From Micromonospora vinacea (GTDB lineage Bacteria; Actinomycetota; Actinomycetes; Mycobacteriales; Micromonosporaceae), in assembly GCF_015751785.1 (NCBI RefSeq), contig NZ_JADOTY010000001.1, forward strand, positions 6,634,001 to 6,698,000: a stretch of 64,000 bases of DNA, read 5' to 3'. Below are positions 51,883-62,400 of this stretch, in pieces. The position numbers and the translations under genes were made by a program. Each line of letters starts with the position of its first letter. The stretch's first letter is position 1. The notes beneath the pieces were generated by a model. That model was not told where the DNA came from. It worked only from the letters and a program-made list of their open reading frames with translations, and did no database searches.

Positions 51883-52628
51883 AGATCACCCCTGGTGGCG
51901 TCGCCGCCGCCGAATGGACCAAGTTTTCCTCCCTGCGTTCCACCTGGATCACGACCGGCATCTCCGCTCTCCTCCTGATCGCCTTCGGCATGATCGCCTC
52001 GGCTTCCTTCTCGGGCGACAACTTGACCTCGGTCGACCTGGCCCTGTCGGGCAGCGCCCTGGCCGCTCTGTCCGTCGGTGTGCTCGGCGCGCTGCTGGGG
52101 GCGAGCGAATACACCACCGGCATGATCCGGGCGACCCTCACCGCGGTGCCGCGCCGGTTGCCGGTGCTGTGGTCGAAGAGCCTCGTGGCCGGGTCGGCCG
52201 CCTTCGTCACGATGACCGCCGGCGCCTTCGCTGCTTTCGCGTCGGGGTCGGCCGTGCTCAACGACAAGGTCGCCGGGCTGGGCCTCGGTGACGACGGTGT
52301 GCTGCGGGCCCTGGTCGGCGCCGGCCTCTATCTGGGGCTGGTCGCGGTGCTCGGCGTCGCGCTCGGCATGCTCGTCCGCTCCAGCGCCGGCGCCATCGCG
52401 ATCCTGTCCGGCCTGCTGCTGATCGTGCCCGGTCTGGCCGCGCTGCTGCCGGACTCGATCTCCGAGGCCATCACCCCGTACCTGCCCAGCAACGCCGGCA
52501 GCGCGGTGATGGCGCTGACCCAGGCGGACGGCACCCTGGCGCCCTGGGCCGGCCTCGCGGTCTTCGCCGGGTATGTGATCGTGACGCTCGCCGCGGCGGC
52601 GTACCGGCTCAAAAGGACCGACGCGTAA
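51879..52628 (+). CDS. ABC-2 type exporter permease
   Basis: 249 residues, six TM helices (TWITTGISALLLIAFGMIA; LAALSVGVLGALLGASEYTTGMIRATLTAVPRR; and later). Partner of the preceding ATPase by ATGA overlap. Substrate unknown, likely an antimicrobial. Confidence 0.88.
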   Translation: MKITPGGVAAAEWTKFSSLRSTWITTGISALLLIAFGMIASASFSGDNLTSVDLALSGSALAALSVGVLGALLGASEYTTGMIRATLTAVPRRLPVLWSKSLVAGSAAFVTMTAGAFAAFASGSAVLNDKVAGLGLGDDGVLRALVGAGLYLGLVAVLGVALGMLVRSSAGAIAILSGLLLIVPGLAALLPDSISEAITPYLPSNAGSAVMALTQADGTLAPWAGLAVFAGYVIVTLAAAAYRLKRTDA

Positions 52629-52651
52629 GCGCGTAAGGGGAGAATCGGCTG

Positions 52652-53806
52652 ATGAGCACGCAGGGATGGCTGGTGGACCGGCAGGCGCGGTTGCGGGCCT
52701 TCGACCGGCTCCGCCCGTGGGTCATGGACACGCTGGTGGCCATTCCTATCGTGCTCTTCAGCATCCCGAACATCATCGAGAATCCCCTGTCGGCGACGAT
52801 CGCGACGCTGGCCCTGCTGCCGCCGCTGTACTGGCGGCGGCGGTACCCGTTCCCGGCGTTCCTGGTCACCGCCCTCATCGAGTTGATCCAGGGGCTGCTG
52901 GACGTCGGCGTCGGCGCCGGGGTGATCCTGCTCGTGATGCTCTTCGGGGTAGCCTCCCGCGGTTCGTGGCGGGCGCTGGCCTGGGCCACCGTGATCACCA
53001 TCGCGCTGCTGGTCGCCGAGATCTACCTGCTCAACCCGGTGACGGAGAACCGCATCATCACGCTGTTCCTGGTTCTCGGCACGTCGGGGGCCGCGGTCGC
53101 GTCCGGCGTCGCGGTGCGCACCCGCCGGGCGTACCTCATCGCTCTCGAGGACCGCGCCGCCCGCCTGGAGGTCGAGCGGGATCAGCGGGCCCGCCTCGCC
53201 GTCGCCGAGGAGCGGGCCCGGGTGGCCCGCGAGATGCACGACATCGTCGGACATCACGTCTCGGTGATCGTGGGCCTGGCCGACGGCGGCGCCGCGCTCG
53301 CCACCGCGCGGGCTGAGCAGACCGCCGAGCCGCTCCGGTTGATCGGTGACACCGGCCGGCAGGCGCTCTCCGAGCTGCGCCGGGTGCTGGGCGTCCTGCG
53401 CGAGGAAGACGCCGATCCGCAGCTGAGCCCGCAGCCCGGAATCGACGATCTCGACCGGCTGCTGCCGAGCGTGCGGGCGACCGGGCTGCCAGTCACCTAC
53501 TCCACCTCGGGTGAGCTGCACACCCTCGGTCGGGGCGTGCAGCTCGCGGTCTACCGCATCGTTCAGGAAGCGCTCACCAACACCCTCAAACACGCGGGCC
53601 GCGGCGCGGCCGCAGACGTCACTCTGGCTGTCGCCGACGGCGAGGTACGGGTACAGGTACGCGACAACGGTCGCGGCGGGCCGGCTCACCCGAGTCACGG
53701 CCTGCTCGGCATGCGGGAACGCGCCGCCATGTACGGCGGCGAGGTGACCGCCGGCCCGGCCGAGAGAGGCTGGCTCGTCGACGTGGTCCTCAAGGAGCCC
53801 TCATGA
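52652..53806 (+). CDS. Sensor histidine kinase, NarL/DesK (HisKA_3) type
   Basis: 384 residues. Four to five N-terminal TM helices sense the membrane. A dimerisation helix follows with the phospho-accepting His in ARVAREMHDIVGHHVSV, then HATPase_c (VYRIVQEALTNTLKHAG N-box; VRDNGRGG; GLLGMRERA G-box). Coupled by ATGA to the regulator gene and placed after the exporter, so it probably senses the exported compound or envelope stress. Confidence 0.93.
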   Translation: MSTQGWLVDRQARLRAFDRLRPWVMDTLVAIPIVLFSIPNIIENPLSATIATLALLPPLYWRRRYPFPAFLVTALIELIQGLLDVGVGAGVILLVMLFGVASRGSWRALAWATVITIALLVAEIYLLNPVTENRIITLFLVLGTSGAAVASGVAVRTRRAYLIALEDRAARLEVERDQRARLAVAEERARVAREMHDIVGHHVSVIVGLADGGAALATARAEQTAEPLRLIGDTGRQALSELRRVLGVLREEDADPQLSPQPGIDDLDRLLPSVRATGLPVTYSTSGELHTLGRGVQLAVYRIVQEALTNTLKHAGRGAAADVTLAVADGEVRVQVRDNGRGGPAHPSHGLLGMRERAAMYGGEVTAGPAERGWLVDVVLKEPS

Positions 53807-54459
53807 CCACCGTCCTGATCGCCGACGACCAGCAGTTGCAACGGATGGGTTTCCGGATGCTGCTCGACGGCACCCCGGGCATGATGGTGGTGGGTGAGGC
53901 ATCCGCCGGCGCCGAGGCAGTGCGGAAAGTCGATCAGATTCGGCCTGATGTGGTGCTGATGGACGTGCGCATGCCCGGCATGGACGGCATCGAGGCCACC
54001 CGCCGCATAACAGCGGCCGGCTCACGTACCCGCGTGCTTATCCTGACCACATTCGACCTGGACGAATACGTCTACGCCGGACTGCGAGCCGGAGCGAGCG
54101 GCTTCCTGCTCAAAGACGCCCGCCCAGAGGAGCTGATCGCCGGCATCCGCGCCGTCGCGAGCGGAGACTCAGTGGTAGCGCCCAGCCTGACCCGCAAGCT
54201 GATGGACGCCTACCTCCAGCATCCGGAACCGACCACGCACGCCGACCCTCGCCTGACCACACTCAGCGAACGAGAGCGAGAGGTCCTCGAAGCAATCGGC
54301 CAGGGCGCCACCAACACCGAGATCGCCGAACGCTTCACCCTCACCGAATCCACTGTGAAGAAGCATGTCGGACGCGTCCTGGCCAAGATCGGAGCGCGAG
54401 ACCGCATCCAGGCAGTCATCTTCGCGTACGACAACGGCCTGGTCGGACCGCGTGCCTGA
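53803..54459 (+). CDS. Response regulator, NarL/LuxR type
   Basis: 218 residues. Receiver domain with phospho-acceptor Asp in DVVLMDVRMPGMDG, then a LuxR HTH: LSEREREVLEAIGQGATNTEIAERFTLTESTVKKHVGRVLAKIGARDR. Partner of the kinase. Likely activates its own operon; the 22-bp palindrome upstream is the obvious candidate site. Confidence 0.95.
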   Translation: MTTVLIADDQQLQRMGFRMLLDGTPGMMVVGEASAGAEAVRKVDQIRPDVVLMDVRMPGMDGIEATRRITAAGSRTRVLILTTFDLDEYVYAGLRAGASGFLLKDARPEELIAGIRAVASGDSVVAPSLTRKLMDAYLQHPEPTTHADPRLTTLSEREREVLEAIGQGATNTEIAERFTLTESTVKKHVGRVLAKIGARDRIQAVIFAYDNGLVGPRA

Positions 54460-54531
54460 GTACCTACTGTCACACTCAGCGGTATTCGGCCAGATCGGGG
54501 GTGATACCGTCCGCTCGCGGCTGCTCGAGGG

Positions 54532-55467
54532 CTACTTCGGGGCGCGCAGCGCCTGCCATAGCGTGCGGTAGAAGTCGGTGTAGGTCCGCTCGACGTGTGT
54601 GGCGAGCCGCCTCGTTTCCTCGTGCCGGGCGGGGAGCTGGTTGATGGGCACGCTCATCGCGGCGTGGTGCTCGATGTGCAGGTTGTTGCCGTTGGTGTAC
54701 CAGGTACTCAACCAGCTACCTCGGATCGAACGGGTGTTGTGGAGCACGTCGGTGGTATCGGTGTCGCAGAGGATGTGCTCGGGCAGCTCAACGAGAAAGT
54801 GCATCGGCACGGCGGCGACGAGCGGCAGCACCCAGAGCAGCAACACGTACTCACCGAGACCCGCGACGGCCAGACCGCTGGCGGTGAGAACCGCAGCGCC
54901 CTGGACCAGGTGCTCCTGCACGACGTGACGCCGCATTTTCGGACTGATGTCACCGAACTCGTAGTTCCACCGGCCGGCCGCGCTGCGGACGACGTCCCGT
55001 AGCACGACCAGGACGCGGTGGTAGTCGAACGATCCGCGCAGCAGCGTGGCCAGCGTCAGCGATTGGCGTGTGTCGAATCCGAAGAACTCGGTGTCGTGCG
55101 GGGTGCCCAGGAAGCGGTGGTGCTGCAGGTGCCGTACCCGGTAGTGGCTGTAGACGACGAACAGTGGGAGGCCGAGTGGCACCCCGACCAGGCGGTGGGG
55201 CCACGCCCTGCGGAACGCGGAGTGGTGCAGTACCTGGTGTTGGAGCTCGACCGCGTGGGTGTACATGGCGGCCAGCAGCAGCACGCCTGCGACGACCGCG
55301 ACCGGCTCCGGACGCAGGGCGAGGGTGGCCCCGGCCGCGGTGATCAGGGCCAGGACGCCCAGCTTGCCGAGGAAGACGCGCTCGTCGGCGCCGGTGGTGC
55401 GGGCGCGGGCGAACAGCAGGGTGGGCGCGGGGGTAGGGATGGACGCGGGCGCGGCGGTGAGCGTCAT
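54532..55467 (-). CDS. Membrane fatty-acid-desaturase-family oxidase of the NRPS cluster
   Basis: 311 residues, four TM helices, with the three histidine boxes of di-iron membrane desaturases/hydroxylases: HAVELQHQVLHH, YRVRHLQHH and NNLHIEHH. It inserts a double bond or hydroxyl, in an acyl chain or an amino-acid-derived substrate. It is third in the minus-strand unit NRPS-PLP enzyme-desaturase (gaps of 26 and 30 nt), so it should tailor the peptide or its precursor. Converges with the response regulator gene. Confidence 0.88.
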   Translation of the reverse strand: MTLTAAPASIPTPAPTLLFARARTTGADERVFLGKLGVLALITAAGATLALRPEPVAVVAGVLLLAAMYTHAVELQHQVLHHSAFRRAWPHRLVGVPLGLPLFVVYSHYRVRHLQHHRFLGTPHDTEFFGFDTRQSLTLATLLRGSFDYHRVLVVLRDVVRSAAGRWNYEFGDISPKMRRHVVQEHLVQGAAVLTASGLAVAGLGEYVLLLWVLPLVAAVPMHFLVELPEHILCDTDTTDVLHNTRSIRGSWLSTWYTNGNNLHIEHHAAMSVPINQLPARHEETRRLATHVERTYTDFYRTLWQALRAPK

Positions 55468-55497
55468 GGTTCTTTCCTCGGGGGCGGGTGGGTGGGA

Positions 55498-56409
55498 TCA
55501 GCGGCCGCTGAGCAGGACGACGTGGGTTCCGGCCAACGCGGTGCTGCGGGCGTGAGCGAGCAGCCCGGCCAGGGCGACCGAGCCGGCGGCGGTGGGCTGG
55601 GCTCCGTACTCGGCGAGCAGGTGTCGCGCGGTGAGCAGTTCGTCGTCGGTGGCCGCGTGCACGGCACCGCCGCTGGCTCTGATCGCATCGAGGGCCTCGG
55701 GGCCCTGTAGTGCGTGCCAGTTGACCAGCGGCTGGTTGTGGTCGGTCGTGGTGACGCCGTCCGGGTCGAGCATCCGGTACGGTCCCGGCCAGCTCGTCAC
55801 CAGCGGGTTGTTGCCGGCCGAGCCGACGCCGTGCAGCGGCACGTCCCACCCGAGCTGGCCCAGCGCCTTGTGTACGGCGATGACTGTGGTGCCGTTGCCG
55901 ACCGGGATCCACAACGCCGCCGGCGGTTCGTCGAGCTCGGCGTGCAGGGCGTGGGCGACGGTGCCGTGGCCGGTGAACACCGCCTCGACGTAGGGTCCGT
56001 CGACGTTGCCGTCGATCGCGCCGTCGAAGGTGGCCAGTCGTCGAGACTCGTCGACCGCGTCCTCGTAGCTGCCGTCGATCAGGTGCACGTCCGCGCCGGC
56101 CGAGCGCATGAAGGCGCCGCCGTCGCTCCAGCCGGTGGGCAGCACGACGGTGCAGGGCATGCCGACGGCGCCGCAGGCCATGGCCATCGCGCGCCCGTAG
56201 TTACCGCAGGTGGCGATGACGATGCGCCGTCGACCTTCGGCGATCGCCTGGGCGACGACCTGGCGTGCGGCGGGTTCCTTGTGGCTTCCGGACGCGTACC
56301 GGGTCTCGTCCTTGATGAGGATCCGGGCCCCGGGTACGAGGTTCTGTGCGTCGATCAGGGGGGTCCCGTACGCGTCGATGGGGTGCTCGATGTGGGTGTC
56401 GACGGACAC
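55498..56409 (-). CDS. PLP-dependent fold-type II enzyme, threonine-synthase-like
   Basis: 303 residues. PLP-binding Lys in ETRYASGSHKEPAARQ, the phosphate loop TCGNYGRAMAMA, then NGTTVIAVHKALGQLG and GSVALAGLLAHA near the end are typical of fold-type II beta-replacing or beta-eliminating enzymes (threonine synthase, cysteine synthase, diaminopropionate-forming enzymes). GTG start after AAAGG. In an NRPS cluster it probably supplies an unusual amino acid. The exact reaction cannot be told. Confidence 0.82.
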   Translation of the reverse strand: MSVDTHIEHPIDAYGTPLIDAQNLVPGARILIKDETRYASGSHKEPAARQVVAQAIAEGRRRIVIATCGNYGRAMAMACGAVGMPCTVVLPTGWSDGGAFMRSAGADVHLIDGSYEDAVDESRRLATFDGAIDGNVDGPYVEAVFTGHGTVAHALHAELDEPPAALWIPVGNGTTVIAVHKALGQLGWDVPLHGVGSAGNNPLVTSWPGPYRMLDPDGVTTTDHNQPLVNWHALQGPEALDAIRASGGAVHAATDDELLTARHLLAEYGAQPTAAGSVALAGLLAHARSTALAGTHVVLLSGR

Positions 56410-56435
56410 GTGGTGGCCTTTCGTGGGGGTGGGTG

Positions 56436-59400
56436 TCAGCGGGGGGTGGGCAGGGCGGCGTCGGCGGCGCGCTGCAGGTCGTCGCGGGAGCCGATCTCGG
56501 CGGGCGGGAGGGCGTCGGGCAGGCCGTCCTCGAGCAGGCGCAGCCGGCGGTCGAGCCAGCCCCGAACGGCCCACGCGAGTTGCAGCAGGCCGCTGATGGT
56601 CACCAGCAGCGCGAGTCCGCGGCCGGGTCCGGTGCCGAGCACCTCGCCGACGCTGTTGGCGAGGGCGCCTCCGGGTTCGAGCAGCGGCTGGACGTACCGT
56701 TCGGCGAGGGGGCCGACCACCAGGTAGCCGATCGGCATCGTGAGCATCATCAGCGAGATGAAGATCGACAGGATGCGGCCCTGCAACTCGAAGCCGACCT
56801 TCGTCTGTACGACGGCGATCCAGTGCCCCTCGGCGAGCGACTCACCGAAAGTCAGCAGAAACATGCCCACGATCACCCACACCGGGCCGGCGCCGAGCCC
56901 GACGACAGTCATCGCGATGCTGCCCAGGCCCATGAAGAGGATGAGGCCGTGCGCGCGACGGACGGTCCCACCCCAGACGCCCATGACCACACTGCCGGCG
57001 AGCCCTCCGACGCCGCCGGCGCCCAGGGCCAGACCGAGCACCGCCGGTCTCTGCTCGATGAGCAGCATCGGGGTGATGACGGCGAAGCCGAGCGTGTAGA
57101 AGGCATGGTCGACGATGAAGAACCGCAACGCGGCGCGCAGGCCGGGGCGGCGGATGATGTAGCGCCAACCGTTCGCGATCTCGGTGCGGAACGTCTCCTC
57201 CCGTCGATGGAACATCAGGTTCGGGAACCGCACGAGCAGGAGGGACAGCACCCCGGCCGCGAAGGTGGCGGTGTCGATGAGCAGCACGCCGGAAACGCCG
57301 ACGGTGGCGATCAGGCCGGCGCCGAGCAGCGGGGCGAACACTGTGCCGACCGAAACGCCGAGTTGGCTGATGCCGTTGGCGTGCCCGAGGAACCGCTTGG
57401 GCACCAGTTGGGCGACGGCCGCGAGGTACGCGGGCCGTTGGAATGCGCCAGCCATCGAGGTGACCGACACCGCCAGATAGATCTGCCAGAGCTGCAGTCC
57501 GCCACCGGCGAACACCGTCATGGCCAGCGCCACCATGGACAGGCCCGCGACGGCGTCACTGGCGAGCATCACCCGTCGCCGGTCCCAGCGGTCGACGACC
57601 GCGCCGGCGATCGGCCCGATGAGGATGCCGGGTAGCAGGCCGATCGCGTTGACGACGGCGAAGTCGGTGAGGGATCCGGTGCGTTGGAAGACCCAGATGC
57701 TGAGTACGAGAGCGCTGAGTCCACTGCCGATCATCGAGAGGAACTGACCGGCGGCGACCGTCGCGAAGCGCGCGAGACTTGGCGCGGGCCCCGCCTGGTG
57801 GTTCCGGTGCACCGGTTCGGTCGTTACGCCGCCCGCGAACGCCACGAGTTCGGCGGCCAGCGGCTGCGCGTGCGACTTGACGAAGAAGTGCCCGGCCTTG
57901 GGCAGGACCGCGAGGTGCACACCGCCCTCGCCGAAGTGCTCCCACTCGCGGTAGCGCTCCTGGTAGTGCTCGGTCACCCGGTCGCGGGAGCCCACGACGG
58001 CCAGCACGGGCGCCTTCAGTCTGGCGGTCTGCCCCAGGTAGGCGGCCGTGAAGAACTCCTCGGCGTCGCGGGCGTCGTGCCGCACGTTGCGCAGCACGAA
58101 CGCCTGCTGCTGCGGGTCGTCCACGTCGGTGAAGCCGCCGCGGCCCCGCAGGTAGGCCAGGTACTCGCGGTCCGAGGTCAACGCGTCCGTCGGCACGAAC
58201 CGGTAGAACCAGTCGAAGATCCGCCCCGGCAGCCGGGCCGTCGGGAAGCCCGCACCGAGCGCCACGCCCGCGAGTTCGACGCCCGCCTCCTCGGCGCGCC
58301 GCGCGATCTGCATGGTGACGGCGACGCCGAGGCAATGGCCGTACAGCAGCACCGGTCCGCTGACCTCCTGGAGCTCGACGAGCACCCGCTCGGCCACCTC
58401 GGCAGAGGGCAGCAGTGGCTCGTCGGGGCGGGCGTAGTCGTGCCCGGGCAGCTCGACGGCCAGCAGCGCCCAGGTGGACGGCAGCGCGTCGGCCAGCGGC
58501 TGGTAGGCGACCGCGCTGCCACCGGAGTACGGGACGCCGACGACGGTCATGCCACCGGCGGCGAGGTCCGCGTCGCGCGGGGTGAGCCGGTGCAGCATCC
58601 GCCGCCCGACGGGCGGGCTTTCCGCGCGGCCGTCCAGCAGTGCCGCGAGTCGGCGTACGGTCGGTTGCTGGTAGAGGTCGAGCAGCGTGGGTGCCGGCGT
58701 GATCTGCCGGACCACCTTCAGCGCCGCGAACGAATCCCCGCCGAGGGCGAAGAAGCTGTCGTCAAGACCGATGTCGGCGACACCGAGCACGGCGGACCAT
58801 GCCGCGGCGATCGTCTTTTCCCGTGGTGTCCCCGGCGCGGGGCCGGCCACTGTGGCACCGGTCTGCGGCGGCGTCGGCAGACGGCGCCGGTCGAGTTTGC
58901 CGTTGGGTGTCAACGGCAGCGCGCTCAGGGTCAGCACGCGGGCGGGGACCATGTGCACGGGCAGGGCCCGGCCCAGCCCGTCGCGGAGCGCGGCCTCGTC
59001 GGCCTCCTGGCCGGTCGCCGTGACCACGTATCCGATCAGCCGGGCGATACCCGAGGCCGGGGTGTGCACGGCGACCGCGCAGGACGCGACGCCCGGCAGG
59101 GCGCCCAGCGCGGCCTCCACCTCACCCAGTTCGATCCGGTAGCCGTTGACCTTGACCTGGTCGTCGAGGCGGCCGAGGAAATCGACGGTGCCGTCGGCGT
59201 GGAAGCGGGCCGCGTCGCCGGTGCGGTACATGCGGGCCCCGGGTTCGGGGGCGTAAGGGTCATCGACGAAACGTTCGGCGGTCAGCTCGGGCCGCTGGTG
59301 GTACCCGGGGGCGACACCGGCGCCGCCCAGGTACAGCTCGCCGACGACACCCGCGGGTACCGGCTCGCCGTGGGCGTCCAGCACGTACACACGGTTGTTG

Positions 59401-62400
59401 GGGAACGGGCGGCCGATCGGCAGCGGCGCCTCGGCGGGCAGGTGCGCCGCGGAGCCGTCGAACCAGACGTTGTCGACGGTCACCTCGGTCACGCCGTACG
59501 CGTTGACCACCCGGCCGTGCGGCCCGACCAGGCGGCGGGCCAGCTCGTACTCGTGCACGTGCCACTTCTCGCCGCCGCCGATGAGCATCCGCAGCCAGGC
59601 AAGGCCCGCGCCCGTGCGGTCAGCGTGCGCGAGCAGCCCGCGCAGCACCGCAGGGACCAGTTCGGTGCACTCGACCCGTTCGGTGCGCATCAGCTGGTAC
59701 AGGTCAGCGGGGTCGAGCAGCGTCTCCCGGGGCACGACGACCAGCCGCCCGCCGATGGTGTGGGCCCGCAGCGTCTCCCCGACGAACATGTCGAAGGAGA
59801 AGCTGGCCGCCTGCTGGTAGGTCCATTCCGGCCGCAGGTCGTAGGCGCGCTGCCACATGCCGGCGGCGTGCACCAGGTTGCGGTGTGTCACGACGACGCC
59901 CTTGGCCTTGCCGGTGGAGCCGGAGGTGTAGATGACGTACGCCGGGTCGTCGGCCGAGGCGGCCGGCGGCACGTCGCTGCCGTCCTCCGGCAGCGGGTCC
60001 CGTAGGTACGCGGCGTCGACGAGCACTGCGGCGCCGCTGTCGGCGAGCATGTAGTCGAGCCGTTCGCGCGGGTAGGCGGGGTCGAGGGGCACGTAGGCCG
60101 CGCCCGCCTTGAGCACGCCCCACATCGCGACGAACAGGTCCAGACCCCGGTCCAGGCAGATCGCCACGCGGTCGCGAGGTCGGACACTCTCAGCCCGCAA
60201 CCGCCGGGCGATCCGGTTGGCCCGCTTGTTCAGCTCGCCGTAGCTCATCGTGTCGCCGCGGAACGTCAGCGCCGGCGCGTCGGGCGTGGCTGCGGCGTGC
60301 CGCTCGAACAGCTCGTGAACCGTCGTCGCGTCCGGCACGGGCGCCGCGACGTCGTTCCAGTCGTGCAGGATCCGGTGCCGCTCCTCGGCGGTCAGCAGCG
60401 GCAGGCGTAGTACCTCGGTGCCCGGGTCGCTCGCGGCGGCGGCCAGCAGGGTGAGCAGATGGTCGGCCAGCGCCGCCACCCGTGGCTCGTCGAACAGTTC
60501 GGTCGCGTAGTCGATGGTCAGCAGCGGTCCGTCGGCCGGGAAGTCCAAGCCGACGGCGAGGTCCACCATGGTGGCGGCGGGCGCGAGTTCCCCGGCGTAC
60601 CGGACAGCCGTATCGCGCGGCGCCGGCGTGTTGTGCACGGTGAGCATCACCGGGCTGACCCGGTTCCGGTTACCGCTGCCGGGCCGCGCCAACGCGTCAA
60701 CCAGGTCGGGCAGGGCGAGCGTCTGGTGGTCGAGGTCGGCCAGGACGGCGTCGCGGACCCGCGCGACCAACTGAGCGAACGTCGGTGCACCGGCCACGTC
60801 GCCTCGCATGGGCAGGATGTTGAGCAGCGGACCGACCAGGGCGGCCTCGCCCGGTCCGGTGCGTCCGGCGACCGGAGTCAGCACTGTCACGTCGGTTCGA
60901 CCGGTGTAGCGGGCGAGGACCGTCTGCAGCCCGGCCAGCACCACCATGAACAGGCTCGCGCGCTCGCCTCGGCCGTAGGCGCGCAGCCGATTCAGGAGCG
61001 CGGGGTCGACGTGACGGGTCAGCCGCGCGGCGGTGAAGGACCGCGCCACCGGGCGCGGCCGGTCGGCGGGCAGTTCCAGGTCGAGGTCCGCGTCGACGAA
61101 CCGCTGCCGCCAGTACTCCCGCAGGTCCGCGTCGGAGCGAGCGGTCGTGTTCCGCGCCGCCAGATCGGGCAGCGCGGCGGGAGGGGCCAGGTCCGGCTCC
61201 GTGCCGGTACGGGCGGCGCGGTACAGCGCGGCCAATTCCTCCCCGACGACCGTTGCGGACCAGCCGTCGAACACCAGATGGTGCACGACCAGGACCAGCT
61301 CCGTACTGTCGGCGCCCAGGTACGCCCGCGCCAGCGGCCCGGCGGCGAGGTCGAACTTCGCCGTGACCGGTTCCCCCTGCACCAGCTCGAGCAGGGCGTC
61401 GGAGCCGATCACCATCCGTGGCTCGGCACCGTCGTCGGGAAAACCGGCGCGCAGCAGTGGGTGTCGACGAGCCAGCGCAGTGAGGGCTCGGGCCAGCGCG
61501 GCGGGGTCGACCGGCTCGGCGAAGCGGTAGCGGATGCCCAGGGTGTGCGCGGGCAGGTCGGCGCAGACCTGCTCGGCGACCCAGAAGTCCCGCTGCAGTG
61601 CGCTCAGCGCCACCGGGACGCCCTCGGCCACGGCGACCGTCTCGGCCACCCCGCCGGTGTTGGCGCTCGTGACGAGGTTCGCCACCTCCGCCAGGGTGGG
61701 CGCCGCGTACAGCTGGCTCAACGTCAGCTCCACACCGTGCTCGTGTCGCAGGGCGCTGATCATCCGTACGGCGTCGAGTGAGTCGCCGCCGAGTGCGAGA
61801 AAGTCGTCGTCCTGGCGTACCTGCGGGATGCCGAGCACCGCCGTCCAGATCCGGGCCACCGCGCGCTGCGCTGGGGTGAGGCCGGGGTCCACGACCGGGC
61901 TGTCCGGGACCACCGCGGCCAGAGCCCGTCGATCGACCTTGCCCTGCACGGTGAGCGGCAGGCGGTCGTGGCGCACCAGAGCGGCCGGGACCAGGTACGC
62001 GGGCAGCACCTCGGCCAGGGCGGCACGAACCGCGGTCAGGTCGACCTCGCGGGCGGCCACCACGTGTCCGGTCAGCCGCGCCTGGCCGCCCCGCTCACCG
62101 AGCACCACAACGGCGTCCTCGATGCCCGGCGCGGTCCGTAGCGCCGCCTCGATCTCCCCCGGCTCCACCCGGAAGCCACGGATCTTGATCTGCGCGTCGA
62201 GGCGCCCCAGGAACTCCAGCGACCCGTCCGCGGCGCGGCGCACCCGGTCCCCGGTGCGGTACTCCCGGCCGGTAGGCCCCGGCCGGAATCGCTCGGTGGT
62301 CAGGTCCGGCCGGCGCAGGTACCCGGTGGCGACCTGGGCTCCGCCGATCGCCAGTTCCCCGGCTTCGCCGTCCGGGGTCTCGGTGTCGTCCTCGGCCAGT

